From the NCBI RefSeq assembly GCF_001865995.1, contig NZ_MLQQ01000058.1:1-64000 (forward strand): DNA of 64,000 nucleotides, written 5' to 3'. Below are positions 41,102-49,654 of the stretch, in pieces. The DNA comes from Anaerobacillus arseniciselenatis (GTDB lineage: Bacteria; Bacillota; Bacilli; Bacillales; Anaerobacillaceae). The stretch's first letter is position 1; the number at the start of each line of letters is the position of its first letter. Under the pieces are notes generated by a model. It saw only the letters and a list, made by a program, of their open reading frames with translations. It was not told where the DNA came from and ran no database searches. Made by a program: the position numbers and the translations under genes.

Positions 41102-41213
41102 TGAATTTCATAATTCATTATTCTCGCCATAAGTACAATATATAGTTTTCGTAAAATCATTTGCAAACTATATATTGTGTGATGTAGCTCATTTTTGGTA
41201 ATTATGAAATTCA
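41102..41213. repeat. 112-bp MITE-like element, copy 2
   Basis: TGAATTTCATAATTC ... GGTAATTATGAAATTCA, the same length and ends as 31,719-31,830, with an internal dyad AATATATAGTTTTC/GCAAACTATATATTG. Beyond it, 41,214-41,530 has no gene I can support. That stretch holds a stem-loop with T-run (41,250-41,276) and a GC-rich hairpin zone near 41,350-41,420 of unknown nature. Confidence 0.82.
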
Positions 41214-41532
41214 CTCAAATAAGAAAAACTTAACTTTTCGGTAAAGCCAATAGAGAAAGGCTTGTTTTTTCTTATACTTTAACCCTTTAGTGAAGTGTAA
41301 TTTTCTTAAGGTATATACAAAAGATTGTTATACAACAATGTAACTACTAATATGCTCACCATTGAGCAGGCAACTACTTTCGAGGAATTGGAGGCTAACG
41401 AAGTTCTGTTCCACTAAAAACTATAACACATTTTAAGCTTATTTTAAATGATTAAATGAAACGTAATATTGTCAGATTAATTATTTTTATAATGCATTTA
41501 TTGAACTTGCTTAGCTTTCCATCATAGAGAAA

Positions 41533-41558
41533 GGGCTAACCTGTAAATAGGTCAGCCC
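41533..41558 (-). terminator. Terminator of the HesB-like gene
   Basis: GGGCTGACCT pairs with AGGTTAGCCC (one G-T pair) on the minus strand, followed by TTTCTCT. It lies just behind the stop at 41,567. Confidence 0.75.
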
Positions 41559-41566
41559 GCACACTT

Positions 41567-41848
41567 TTAACAACAATCATTAACTCCAACCATTACAAGC
41601 CCAGAACCTTGTGGAGTTTCTTGGAAATCAAGTGTTAACCCCTCTGTTTGCTCAACGATACTTTTCTCAAACGCTACTTGAATACCATTGATCGATTCAA
41701 CAATATCCTCTTCTGATGCCTCATCCAGAGACAGTCCTAACTTTGGACCACCTCAGCCCATGCCTGCAAAAATTACTTTAATTCCTTTTGCATTGTTCTG
41801 TTCAAGCACTTCTTGAATGAACGATTTTGCTTCGTTAGTAATGTTCAT
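41567..41848 (-). CDS. HesB/IscA-like protein with in-frame TGA (candidate selenoprotein)
   Basis: Reads as 93 residues if TGA at 41,753-41,755 (codon 32) is decoded as selenocysteine: MNITNEAKSFIQEVLEQNNA ... KVIFAGMG-U-GGPKLGLSLDE, ending GLVMVGVNDCC. Homologues in the HesB-like Fe-S_biosyn (PF01521) group have Cys here (GMGCGGPSFGLALDE type), so the position is a conserved thiol. Good GAGGTG ribosome site; the frame after the TGA is fully conserved and ends at the family length. A stem-loop fitting a bacterial SECIS follows the TGA (41,717-41,733). The alternative is a nonsense mutation in a dead gene. Role: Fe-S or redox-related, by family. Confidence 0.8.
41717..41733 (-). promoter_or_regulatory. 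Candidate bacterial SECIS stem-loop
   Basis: On the minus strand TGTCTC pairs with GAGGCA (6 bp, one G-U) closing the loop TGGAT. The loop begins 26 nt after the TGA and has G at its second position, which fits known bSECIS rules (apical loop 16-37 nt downstream, G among the first two bases). Confidence 0.6.
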
Positions 41849-41986
41849 TTTTTCACCTCAAAAATTTCATTAAGGAGTTACCTTATAATAATAACTCTCA
41901 GAGTAATCGTAACAATATTAGATATTATTCACAAGAAAATCGTACTATAAACTTATAATGTAAGAAATTGATTGTACATTTACAAA

Positions 41987-42025
41987 CAAAACTATCATGA
42001 CGGTATATCGTCACCAACTAATATG
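41987..42025 (+). repeat. Dispersed TGACGRTWWWYCGTCA repeat, copy 1
   Basis: CAAAACTATCATGACGGTATATCGTCACCAACTA... with core TGACGGTATATCGTCA (41,998-42,013), followed by GGAAAAGCGGGTGCTT as in the copy near 61,970. Same family as 49.75, 55.45, 61.85 and 62.06 kb. Confidence 0.72.
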
Positions 42026-42075
42026 GAAAAGCGGGTGCTTAAAAAAAATAGATAAGCTCAATTACGCTTACCTAC

Positions 42076-42231
42076 TTAATGTGAAAATTTATCATTGTAT
42101 TTTTTTGGTTTAAAAATGTTTTTAATTCTAGTTACTAAGGAGACTGTTCTTTCGTCATTAATTCCATGAAAAATTCGGATGACAATTAAAAAATAGATAA
42201 CTATTGTTAAACCGATTAGGACATATACCAT
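42076..42231 (-). CDS. 51-residue one-helix membrane protein
   Basis: Starts MVYVLIGLTIVIYFLIVIRI (ATG 42,231, GAGGGGA ribosome site), then a basic tail (TRIKNIFKPKKYNDKFSH). The longer in-frame form lacks a ribosome site. Divergent from mgtE. Function unknown. Confidence 0.6.
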   Translation of the reverse strand: MVYVLIGLTIVIYFLIVIRIFHGINDERTVSLVTRIKNIFKPKKYNDKFSH

Positions 42232-42449
42232 CTTAAATCCCCTCACTTTATTGAGAATAATTTTCAATATCATTATATGCTTTTTCATGGAAAATTTTCA
42301 AGTGTTTTATGAATGTTCCTAAAAAATTCACATTTTTTCGATTATACAAACCAACTCAGAATTCATATTTTAACAACAATAATGCACAATAGTAAAAGAA
42401 TACTGTGTGAACTTCTTTTGTACAGCACTCTAAAAACGAGGAGGATACT

Positions 42450-43820
42450 ATGGAACGTCTTGACGAAGAGAGTCGCAAAGGATATACAAAACAAGTTATT
42501 GAAACAATCGTTGACAATAATATGAATAACTTTCGAGAGTTATTTTTTGACCTGCATCCGACCGATCAAATTGATATTTTAAATTCTGTAACAAAAAAAC
42601 AGCGGGTCATTATCTATAAATATGTTAAGCCTGAAGAGTTCGCTGAAATTTTCCAAGGCCTTGAACTTGAAAAGCAAAAACAATACATTGCAGAAGTACA
42701 ACAAAACTATGCAATCGATGTAATTAATAACATGCCATATGACGATGTTGCTGATTTTTTAGCAGAATTACCAGAAACATCAAAAGAACTTTATTTGAGT
42801 CAAATGGATAAAGAAGAAGCTCAAGAAGTTATTCACCTATTGAAATACGAAGATCAAACCGCTGGGGCAATTATGACAACAGAGTTTGTGTCTGTTTCTT
42901 CTACTGAAACTGTACGAAATGTTATGGAACGTCTACGACATGAAGCTCCAGAAGCGGAAACCATTTATTACATTTATGTCATTGATACTCAACTTAAGTT
43001 AGTCGGTGTTGTTTCATTACGTGATTTAATTATTTCTCCTTTAGATGAAAAAATTGAAGAAGTGATGTTATCGAGAGTAAAATCTGTTGAAACACATACT
43101 GATCAAGAAGAAGTAGCGAGAATCATGAAAAAGTACGACTTTTTAGCTGTTCCAGTAACTGCCCAAGGAATGTTAGTCGGTATCGTTACCATAGACGATA
43201 TTATGGACGTAGTTGATGAAGAAACTGAAGAAGACTTTGGGGAAATCTCAGCTGTTAGAGGTTCATTAGATACAACTATTTCTTCTTTCTCTGCAGCAAA
43301 AAAACGTTCACCGTGGATCATCATGCTAATGTTTTTAGGGTTAATTACAGCAGGAGTCATCGGCGGTTTTGAAGATACACTAGAAGAAGTTATTTTGCTT
43401 GCAGCGTTTATCCCCTTAATAATGGATTCGGCAGGGAACACTGGTACGCAGGCGTTAGCAGTTGTTGTCCGCGGTCTAGCCATAGGTACAGTTGACCGTT
43501 CTTCCATCGGAAAAATGTTAAAACGTGAGTTCGGCACTGGAATTATGCTTGGATTGATTTGTGCAATCACGTTACTAATTATTGTTCCTGTTGTTTATCC
43601 GGAAGGTGGGTTATGGTTAGCTGGTATTGTCGGCGTATCCCTGTTTTTCACTCTTAGTATATCAACCATGGTCGGTGCAACTGTACCTTTAATTATTAAT
43701 AAATTGAAAATCGATCCAGCCGTTGCCTCAGGGCCATTTATAACGACGATCAACGATATTATGGGGTTACTCATATATTTCTCGATCGCAACAGCCTTAC
43801 TAGATTACTTACCAAAATAA
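42450..43820 (+). CDS. mgtE: Magnesium transporter MgtE
   Basis: 456 residues, family length. N-domain of helical repeats (LHPTDQIDILNSVTKKQRVI), two CBS domains (about 135-255; MTTEFVSVSSTETVRNVMER and IVTIDDIMDVVDEETEED), then five membrane helices with the Mg2+ pore motif MDSAGNTGTQALAVVVRGLA. Takes up Mg2+ (and Co2+); CBS domains gate it. GAGGAGG ribosome site. No M-box riboswitch is visible in the 150-bp leader. Confidence 0.95.
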   Translation: MERLDEESRKGYTKQVIETIVDNNMNNFRELFFDLHPTDQIDILNSVTKKQRVIIYKYVKPEEFAEIFQGLELEKQKQYIAEVQQNYAIDVINNMPYDDVADFLAELPETSKELYLSQMDKEEAQEVIHLLKYEDQTAGAIMTTEFVSVSSTETVRNVMERLRHEAPEAETIYYIYVIDTQLKLVGVVSLRDLIISPLDEKIEEVMLSRVKSVETHTDQEEVARIMKKYDFLAVPVTAQGMLVGIVTIDDIMDVVDEETEEDFGEISAVRGSLDTTISSFSAAKKRSPWIIMLMFLGLITAGVIGGFEDTLEEVILLAAFIPLIMDSAGNTGTQALAVVVRGLAIGTVDRSSIGKMLKREFGTGIMLGLICAITLLIIVPVVYPEGGLWLAGIVGVSLFFTLSISTMVGATVPLIINKLKIDPAVASGPFITTINDIMGLLIYFSIATALLDYLPK

Positions 43821-43873
43821 TCACATAAGATGAGGCGTTCAATGGACGTTTCAGACCATCTATAAGTAAAATT

Positions 43874-43910
43874 AAAAGCACTAGGGCTCACTTACACCCC
43901 TAGTGCTTTT
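43874..43910. terminator. Bidirectional terminator between mgtE and the glucosidase gene
   Basis: AAAAGCACTAGGG (43,874-43,886) pairs with CCCTAGTGCTTTT (43,898-43,910); T-runs on both strands. Perfect 13-bp stem. Confidence 0.88.
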
Positions 43911-43937
43911 TCAAATATTAATCGTCCTCTTTTTGTC

Positions 43938-45614
43938 TTACTTTAATAAATAAGCTCTTGTTTCGTACGGTTTTAACGTAAACTGCTTAACAGTCCCCTC
44001 TTCATCTCCATAATTAGAAATCAACAACTCGGACTCAGAGAACTGAATATCGTTAGGAAGCTCAAATGTCGGCTCATTTCCATAAAAATTACATACTACA
44101 ACTACCTTTTCATTACCTAATGTTCGAACGTAAGCGAAAATATCTTCGTTGTCTTCTAATATTAAGTCATAGCCACCGTATACGATAATCTCATGTTGTT
44201 TGCGCAGTTGAATTAACTTATGATAATAGTAAAAAATTGAATTTTCATCTTCTACGACAGCTTTCGCATTAATTTCTTTATAGTTAGGATTTAAGTCAAT
44301 CCAAGGAGTTCCGGTTGTAAATCCTGCATGTTCACTATCATCCCACTGAACTGGAGTTCTAGCATTATCTCTTCCTTTTACGTAAATCGCTTCCATAATT
44401 TTATCGTGTGGAACCCCTTGCTCACGTTTTTCTTTATACATGTTTAACGTCTCAATATCTTTATATTGTTCAATGTTTTCAAAACGAATATTCGTCATGC
44501 CCATTTCTTCACCTTGATAAATATATGGAGTACCTTTCATCATATGAAGTAAAGTTGCAAGCATTTTTGCCGACTCAACTCGATACTCTTTATCATTACC
44601 GAACCGTGAAACCATTCGTGGTTGGTCATGGTTATTCATGTACAAACTATTCCAACCAACATGTTCTAACCCTTTTTGCCAGCTCGATAAATTTTCTTTT
44701 AAATCAGCTAACTTTAGTGGACGAAGATCCCATTTTCCATCAGGACCTGAATCTAAATCAACATGCTCAAATTGAAAAACCATATTTACTTCTTTTCGTT
44801 CTTCATCTGTATATAATTTTGCTTGCTCATGATTAACCCCTGGCATTTCACCGACCGTCATCACATCATAATTCGCCGTCGTTTTTTGATGCATTTCTTG
44901 TAAAAATTCGTGAATTCTCGGTCCATTCATAAAGTATTCATGACCAGAAACATATTTTTTACCTTCTTCAGCTGGAGCATCAGGTAAACCGTCCACTTTT
45001 GAAATAAAGTTAATAACATCCATTCTAAATCCGTCGATCCCTTTATCTAACCACCAATTCATCATTTTATAAACTTCTTCTCTTAAAGTTGGGTTTTCCC
45101 AATTTAAATCTGGTTGTTTTTTAGAAAATAAATGTAAGTAATATTCATCAGTGTTTTCGTCGTATTCCCATGCTGAACCACTGAAAGCCGATTGCCAGTT
45201 GTTCGGTTCGCCTCCATTTTTCCCCGGACGCCAAATATAATAATCACGATAACGATTATCTCTTGACTTTTTCGCTTCAACAAACCATTGGTGCTCATCA
45301 GAGCTATGATTAACGACTAAATCCATAATCAATTTCATATCTCGTTTATGTACTTCACTAAGTAACTCTTCCCAATCTTGCATCGCACCAAATTCATCCA
45401 TAATATCTTGATAATCACTAATATCATAACCGTTGTCATCATTCGGAGATTTATAAACAGGTGATAGCCAAATTACATCTATTCCTAGCTTTTTTAAATA
45501 ATCTAATTTTGAAATAATTCCTTGTAAATCACCAATGCCGTCCCCATTACTATCAGCAAAGCTACGAGGGTAAATCTGATAAACAACACTTTCTTTCCAC
45601 CAAGTCTTTTTCAT
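43938..45614 (-). CDS. malL: Alpha-glucosidase (oligo-1,6-glucosidase, GH13)
   Basis: 558 residues, usual for the MalL/oligo-1,6-glucosidase subfamily. GH13 motifs: VVYQIYPRSFADSNGDGIGD at the start, LIMDLVVNHSSDEH (region I), GFRMDVINFISK (nucleophile Asp, about 199), region III TVGEMPG (acid Glu) and NNHDQPR (transition-state Asp). Hydrolyses isomaltose and related oligosaccharides in the cytoplasm; no signal peptide. Two LacI-type dyads lie upstream, so carbon control is likely. Confidence 0.93.
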   Translation of the reverse strand: MKKTWWKESVVYQIYPRSFADSNGDGIGDLQGIISKLDYLKKLGIDVIWLSPVYKSPNDDNGYDISDYQDIMDEFGAMQDWEELLSEVHKRDMKLIMDLVVNHSSDEHQWFVEAKKSRDNRYRDYYIWRPGKNGGEPNNWQSAFSGSAWEYDENTDEYYLHLFSKKQPDLNWENPTLREEVYKMMNWWLDKGIDGFRMDVINFISKVDGLPDAPAEEGKKYVSGHEYFMNGPRIHEFLQEMHQKTTANYDVMTVGEMPGVNHEQAKLYTDEERKEVNMVFQFEHVDLDSGPDGKWDLRPLKLADLKENLSSWQKGLEHVGWNSLYMNNHDQPRMVSRFGNDKEYRVESAKMLATLLHMMKGTPYIYQGEEMGMTNIRFENIEQYKDIETLNMYKEKREQGVPHDKIMEAIYVKGRDNARTPVQWDDSEHAGFTTGTPWIDLNPNYKEINAKAVVEDENSIFYYYHKLIQLRKQHEIIVYGGYDLILEDNEDIFAYVRTLGNEKVVVVCNFYGNEPTFELPNDIQFSESELLISNYGDEEGTVKQFTLKPYETRAYLLK

Positions 45615-45716
45615 TAGTATGTAGTCAACTCCCTAATAAATTTTTACAAATGTATGTATATAGCCTTATTCAGTTTTTCCATTATTACTAATCTTACTAT
45701 ATAAAATCAGCGGTGC

Positions 45717-45821
45717 GCAAACGTTTTCTCAAAAAACTAACTCCACCTTTATTATAGTGAATTATTATTTAGTCACTATCAAAAAATTGTTGACCTCACT
45801 AAAGTTTAAGCAAACGCTTGT
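45717..45821 (-). promoter_or_regulatory. Pair of LacI/CcpA-type operators upstream of malL
   Basis: GCAAACGTTTTC (45,717-45,728) and GCAAACGCTTGT (45,810-45,821) resemble the CAAACGTTTG-type centre of LacI-family sites and, loosely, cre. They flank the likely malL promoter region, which includes the TAGTGA/TCACTA dyad near 45,755-45,780. Confidence 0.5.
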
Positions 45822-45852
45822 CTTACATTTTAAAAAGGATGTTTTTTAACAA

Positions 45853-45888
45853 AAAAAGGCCTTCGTGAGGATCCACCAAGGCCTTTTT
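45853..45888 (-). terminator. Terminator of the HPr-like gene
   Basis: AAAAAGGCCTT (45,853-45,863) pairs with AAGGCCTTTTT (45,878-45,888). Followed by a T-run on the minus strand. Confidence 0.88.
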
Positions 45889-45908
45889 AGCACTTCAAAA
45901 TCAATTAT

Positions 45909-46154
45909 TTATTCAACTTTTTCAAATAGTCCGAGTTCAGTTAATTCTGAAATAAGCTCATTAGCCTCAGTTTCCATACTAACCTCGATAACTTGATCTG
46001 GCTGTAACGCAAGTGCTAGTACGCCTAATAAACTCTTTGCATCTACTACCCAATGATCTTTTTTAATTAAAATGGTGTCTGGATATTTACTCACGGCATT
46101 GACAAGCTTGCTAGCAGATTCTGCAAAAATTGGTGTTAATACTTTTAATTTCAT
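45909..46154 (-). CDS. HPr-like protein lacking the phosphorylatable histidine
   Basis: 81 residues with an HPr fold pattern. The segment equivalent to the PTS site GIHARPA reads TPIFAESASKLV, so His15 is replaced by Phe. The region round regulatory Ser46 is kept (AKSLLGVLALALQPDQVIEV). Thus it cannot carry sugar phosphate as HPr does; a Crh-like CcpA co-regulator or another non-catalytic role is possible. Own terminator; lies between malL and symporter operon 2, which has a cre-like site. I cannot tell Crh from other HPr-like families by eye. Confidence 0.82.
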   Translation of the reverse strand: MKLKVLTPIFAESASKLVNAVSKYPDTILIKKDHWVVDAKSLLGVLALALQPDQVIEVSMETEANELISELTELGLFEKVE

Positions 46155-46382
46155 GTGAAAATCTTCCCTTCTATTTTATTTATAGATTATAAATGCTTAT
46201 TTTTTAGTTTAACCAAAATAAAATACAAGTCAAATTTTAAAACTTTAATAATATACAATAATTTCTCAGAATTTATACACAATGCAACAATTAACGGAAA
46301 CATTATAAAACACCACACTATAGCACGATAACAATTTTCGTTGTATTAATTTAAAAATTTAAAATTTTCTAAAATTAATAGT

Positions 46383-46396
46383 TGAAAACGCTTACT
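46383..46396 (+). promoter_or_regulatory. cre-like site upstream of symporter operon 2
   Basis: TGAAAACGCTTACT fits the CcpA-site consensus WTGNAANCGNWNNCW, 220 bp upstream of the 46,618 gene, as at operon 1. The gene-free 46,155-46,617 stretch also has an orphan ribosome-site-like AAAGGAGG at 46,452-46,459 with no open frame behind it. Confidence 0.65.
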
Positions 46397-46617
46397 TTTT
46401 ATTGTAGATTTATAATCAGAAGTATTTTATATGGTCTTTTTTTATATAAAGAAAGGAGGTTTAAAAATAAATTTCAGAACATTTATAATTTTTTAACTGT
46501 TTAATTTGATTGAGCAGTCGCTCGGGACCATAGCAATTATACTATTTGTTTACAAAACCCAAAGACATATAAGCTTAACATCTTAACGTAGGGATTATTT
46601 TTAAAGGGGGAGTTTTT

Positions 46618-46890
46618 ATGGACGCTTATAAAAAAGAGGTATGGTTTACAATTCTTATGTCATTGGCTTTTGTATTAACGGGACATATAGGATTTCTGTT
46701 TACAATGTTTCCTGTAGAAGGATTCTTCTTTGGATTTCCAGTTATGTATATCGTGCCTATCCTATTCGGGTGGTTCGGAGTTCTCATTTTAACGGTTGTT
46801 TCGGGCAAGATTGGTAACCGACTTGATGAAATTATTGAAGAAGAAGATCAGCAAAATAGGAAAAAACAAAGCGGAGAGGGGGCAATGTAG
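46618..46890 (+). CDS. Small membrane subunit paired with an SSS symporter (copy 2)
   Basis: 90 residues, same length as 25,605-25,877: two membrane helices (MSLAFVLTGHIGFLFTMFPV and FGFPVMYIVPILFGWFGVLI) and an acidic/basic tail. Ends directly before the symporter ATG. Paralogue of copy 1 with many conservative changes. Confidence 0.8.
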   Translation: MDAYKKEVWFTILMSLAFVLTGHIGFLFTMFPVEGFFFGFPVMYIVPILFGWFGVLILTVVSGKIGNRLDEIIEEEDQQNRKKQSGEGAM

Positions 46891-48540
46891 ATGGAAGAGC
46901 AATTATGGCAATTATCTAATCCAATTGTAGGTATCGCGATCGTTGTAGCTACATTTATTTTATTCTATGTTGTTTCTTGGATTTCAAACCGTGCAAGTAC
47001 TTCTGTAGAAGACTTATATGCAACTAAAGGTGGCGTAGGTCCTGTCACGAACGGTTTAGCGATGGCCTCAACATACATGAGTATTGCAACATTTTTAGGG
47101 GTAACTGCTTTAATATTACAGCTTCAAGTACCATTTGTTATTCTTTGGATTCAATTTATTTTAGCCATTCCGTTAATTACTATTATTTATGGAACGAGTT
47201 TACGTCGTATGGGTGCTTTTTCACCGACTCACTTTGTTAGAGATCGTTACGGAAAAACAGCATCGATTATCGCTGCATTATGGATGATTTTAGTTTGTTT
47301 AATGTATGCATTAGGGCAAATGATCGGAATTGCTGTTACATTTGAAACATTATTAGGTATTCCATACTTAACAGGTTTATTAATTGGTGGTTTTATTATC
47401 GTCGGTTACGTTACAATCGGTGGTATGAGTGGTGCTACGAATAATGCGGCTATTCAAATGGTTATTATTGCATTAATGTTTATTATTCCGTTAGGTGCAA
47501 TTATGAAAGCTATGGGTAGTACTGGTTGGTATTTTCCACCGTTATTTTACGCAGACATGGTCCCTGCAATGTTAGAAGCGATGCCTTCGTTCTTTGACTA
47601 CCAATATAATACGAAATGGTACTTTGCTTTAATTCCGGCATTTACATTAGGGGCATTAGGTCTACCACATTTAGCGATGCGTGTTTATACTGCATCAAGT
47701 TTAAAAAGTGCACGTTCTGCAATGATTTGGTTTGCTCTAGCACTTGGGATCGTATTCGCTTCTACGTATACAATGGGATTTGCCGGAGTATACTTTGAGC
47801 AATCAACAGGCACAATCATCGGTGAGGCTGACGCGGATAAAATCACAATCATTTTAAACTTAGTCTATAACCCTGAATGGGTAACGGCATTAGTAATTGC
47901 TGGTGCAATTTCAGCAGGTTTATCGACGATTAGTGGTAACTTACTTGCAATTGGCGCATTAATCTCACAAGATATCGTTACAACTTTAAAACCTAACTTA
48001 ACGAATAAGGCCAAATTACGTTTAGGGTATGTTTCAATCTTCGCCGGTGGGGTTGCCAGCGTATTATTAGCGATAGATCCACCAGCCTTCCTCATCGTTA
48101 GTATATTGTGGGCGTTTGGATTAGCCGGTTCAACAAATGCACCACTCATTATTATGGGAGTTTGGTGGAAAGAAGCAAATCGATACGGAGCGATTGCAGC
48201 ATCTTTAGGAGCTGGTATCATATATGTAGTCGTATCACCGTTTGTCTTCCCTAATATTGTCGTCAGTGGTCATGCTTTAACAGATAGTATGGGGATTTCC
48301 GGGGGGATGCTTGCAGTTCCATTAAGTTTCCTCATCTTAATAGTTGTTTCTTACATTACAAACCGCATTCCTGCTTTACGTAATGAAGCAGAAACGAAAG
48401 AAGTTCATGGCTTAATTGAGAGAATTCATGGCTGGAGTGATATTAACCCGAAGCGTTATAACAGTACTGTTGGGGCGTTTATCATCACTTTCATTAGTGC
48501 AGTTGTTGTAATCTGGGCAATCATGCCATGGAATTTGTAA
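46891..48540 (+). CDS. Sodium:solute symporter, ActP/YwcA-like (copy 2)
   Basis: 549 residues, same length as copy 1 and about 80 per cent identical by eye across the membrane core (GLAMASTYMSIATFLGVTAL, AGAISAGLSTISGNLLAIGA). Differences concentrate in the N-terminal segment, around residue 300 and the C-terminal tail. Substrate probably a short organic acid. Own terminator behind it. Two near-identical operons 21 kb apart point to duplication, perhaps with different expression or affinity. Confidence 0.88.
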   Translation: MEEQLWQLSNPIVGIAIVVATFILFYVVSWISNRASTSVEDLYATKGGVGPVTNGLAMASTYMSIATFLGVTALILQLQVPFVILWIQFILAIPLITIIYGTSLRRMGAFSPTHFVRDRYGKTASIIAALWMILVCLMYALGQMIGIAVTFETLLGIPYLTGLLIGGFIIVGYVTIGGMSGATNNAAIQMVIIALMFIIPLGAIMKAMGSTGWYFPPLFYADMVPAMLEAMPSFFDYQYNTKWYFALIPAFTLGALGLPHLAMRVYTASSLKSARSAMIWFALALGIVFASTYTMGFAGVYFEQSTGTIIGEADADKITIILNLVYNPEWVTALVIAGAISAGLSTISGNLLAIGALISQDIVTTLKPNLTNKAKLRLGYVSIFAGGVASVLLAIDPPAFLIVSILWAFGLAGSTNAPLIIMGVWWKEANRYGAIAASLGAGIIYVVVSPFVFPNIVVSGHALTDSMGISGGMLAVPLSFLILIVVSYITNRIPALRNEAETKEVHGLIERIHGWSDINPKRYNSTVGAFIITFISAVVVIWAIMPWNL

Positions 48541-48588
48541 GAAAAGTCTGGACATTCAAAATTAACAAAGATACAATTTTATTATAAG

Positions 48589-48623
48589 AAGTGACGCAGG
48601 AGTACTGTGCTTCTGCGTCACTT
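48589..48623 (+). terminator. Terminator of symporter operon 2
   Basis: AAGTGACGCAG (48,589-48,599) pairs with CTGCGTCACTT (48,613-48,623), followed by TTG-TTT. Confidence 0.85.
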
Positions 48624-48665
48624 TTGTTTAATCGTCTCAATACATATTAATTGTAGGAGGGAATT

Positions 48666-49241
48666 ATGGGAAAGGTCAACTTAATCTTCAAAGCTATAAC
48701 CTTAGACAAAGAAGCGATCCAACAATTATCAGATCCAAATAGTAACTGGAGATTGATTAGTGCATTTATAACATTTCTACTTGGTATTTTTTACGGTTTT
48801 ACATCCATTACTATTAATAGCGAATTAATTGCATCATTTGAAACTCCCTTATTAAGAGAGACGGTTGTTCCAGGACTTTTTCTGTTTTTTGGAATTGTGA
48901 TGATTTTTATTACGAAGATTGGTTTTTCACTCCTATTATGGGCCGGAGCTAAAGGTTTTGGTGGACCAGGATACCTAAGAATCTTATATCGTAATACAAC
49001 GATCGCACTTATTCCTTCAGTTATGGCTTTACCTGCGTTTATTTCGTTACAAGTAGGTGCACCTCTAACATTTTTAATGGTTCTATTTCTTGCTTTATCT
49101 CTTACGTGGATGTATTTAATTTTTAGTAAAATACTAGAAGTAACGCAACAATTCATTCCTTGGAAAGCATACGTTGCAATCTTGTTAGTGTTTATTTTCT
49201 TCACAAGTATTTATTATATCGTTACACCGCCAGCGACTTAA
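48666..49241 (+). CDS. Yip1-family membrane protein
   Basis: 191 residues, about five membrane helices. Start MGKVNLIFKAITLDKEAIQQ; helices ITFLLGIFYGFTSITI, FLFFGIVMIFITKIGFSLLL and WMYLIFSKILEVTQQF. Matches the YIP1/YqgP-like layout: amphipathic N-terminus, central GFGGPGYLRILYRNTTIALI. Function in bacteria is not established. GGAGG ribosome site. Confidence 0.75.
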   Translation: MGKVNLIFKAITLDKEAIQQLSDPNSNWRLISAFITFLLGIFYGFTSITINSELIASFETPLLRETVVPGLFLFFGIVMIFITKIGFSLLLWAGAKGFGGPGYLRILYRNTTIALIPSVMALPAFISLQVGAPLTFLMVLFLALSLTWMYLIFSKILEVTQQFIPWKAYVAILLVFIFFTSIYYIVTPPAT

Positions 49242-49277
49242 AGTAAATAATTTGTTAAAAAATAAGAAAAGCGCAAC

Positions 49278-49319
49278 AAAAAAACCTCTAAAACTGGTAG
49301 ATCCAGCTTGAGGTTTTTT
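49278..49319. terminator. Bidirectional terminator
   Basis: AAAAAACCTC (about 49,279-49,288) pairs with GAGGTTTTTT (49,310-49,319). Between convergent genes ending at 49,241 and 49,329. Confidence 0.82.
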
Positions 49320-49328
49320 ATTTAATAT

Positions 49329-49577
49329 TTATTCTTCCTCATTAAAAAGCTGCTCTCTAAACTTCATCGCCATTTTATGAAAAATAAAAGCAAATACGAT
49401 AGAAGTAATACTTAAAATAATAAGGATCATCTGTTGCATTTGACTAACACCTTCATTAGGAACAATTAGCCCAATAAACATAAATACACTTAACGCTAGT
49501 AAAATAAATGCAAATCTTTTATAATCAGTAACTTTACCTTTTAAGATATTAGTTGTTACACTACTTTTATTAGACAA
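49329..49577 (-). CDS. YrhC-like small membrane protein
   Basis: 82 residues from TTG 49,577 (AAGGGGG ribosome site 7 nt upstream). Two membrane helices (FAFILLALSVFMFIGLIVPN and MILIILSITSIVFAFIFHKM), a KVTDYKRFAF lead-in and a charged tail (REQLFNEEE). The lead-in and spacing resemble the YrhC family of Bacillus; function unknown. Identification is tentative. Confidence 0.6.
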   Translation of the reverse strand: MSNKSSVTTNILKGKVTDYKRFAFILLALSVFMFIGLIVPNEGVSQMQQMILIILSITSIVFAFIFHKMAMKFREQLFNEEE

Positions 49578-49654
49578 ATTGATTACCCCCTTAAACACTA
49601 TATCAATATAATGATTATAACATGCTGACAGAGGCTCAACCGCTTGTAAATGTT

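Noticed and set aside
41567..41848. Treating the HesB-like gene as two short unrelated ORFs
   Set aside because: Sequence on both sides of the TGA forms one family-length protein, with Cys expected at the TGA.
42300..42449. M-box riboswitch in front of mgtE
   Set aside because: The 150-bp leader is AT-rich with no M-box-like conserved stems or terminator.
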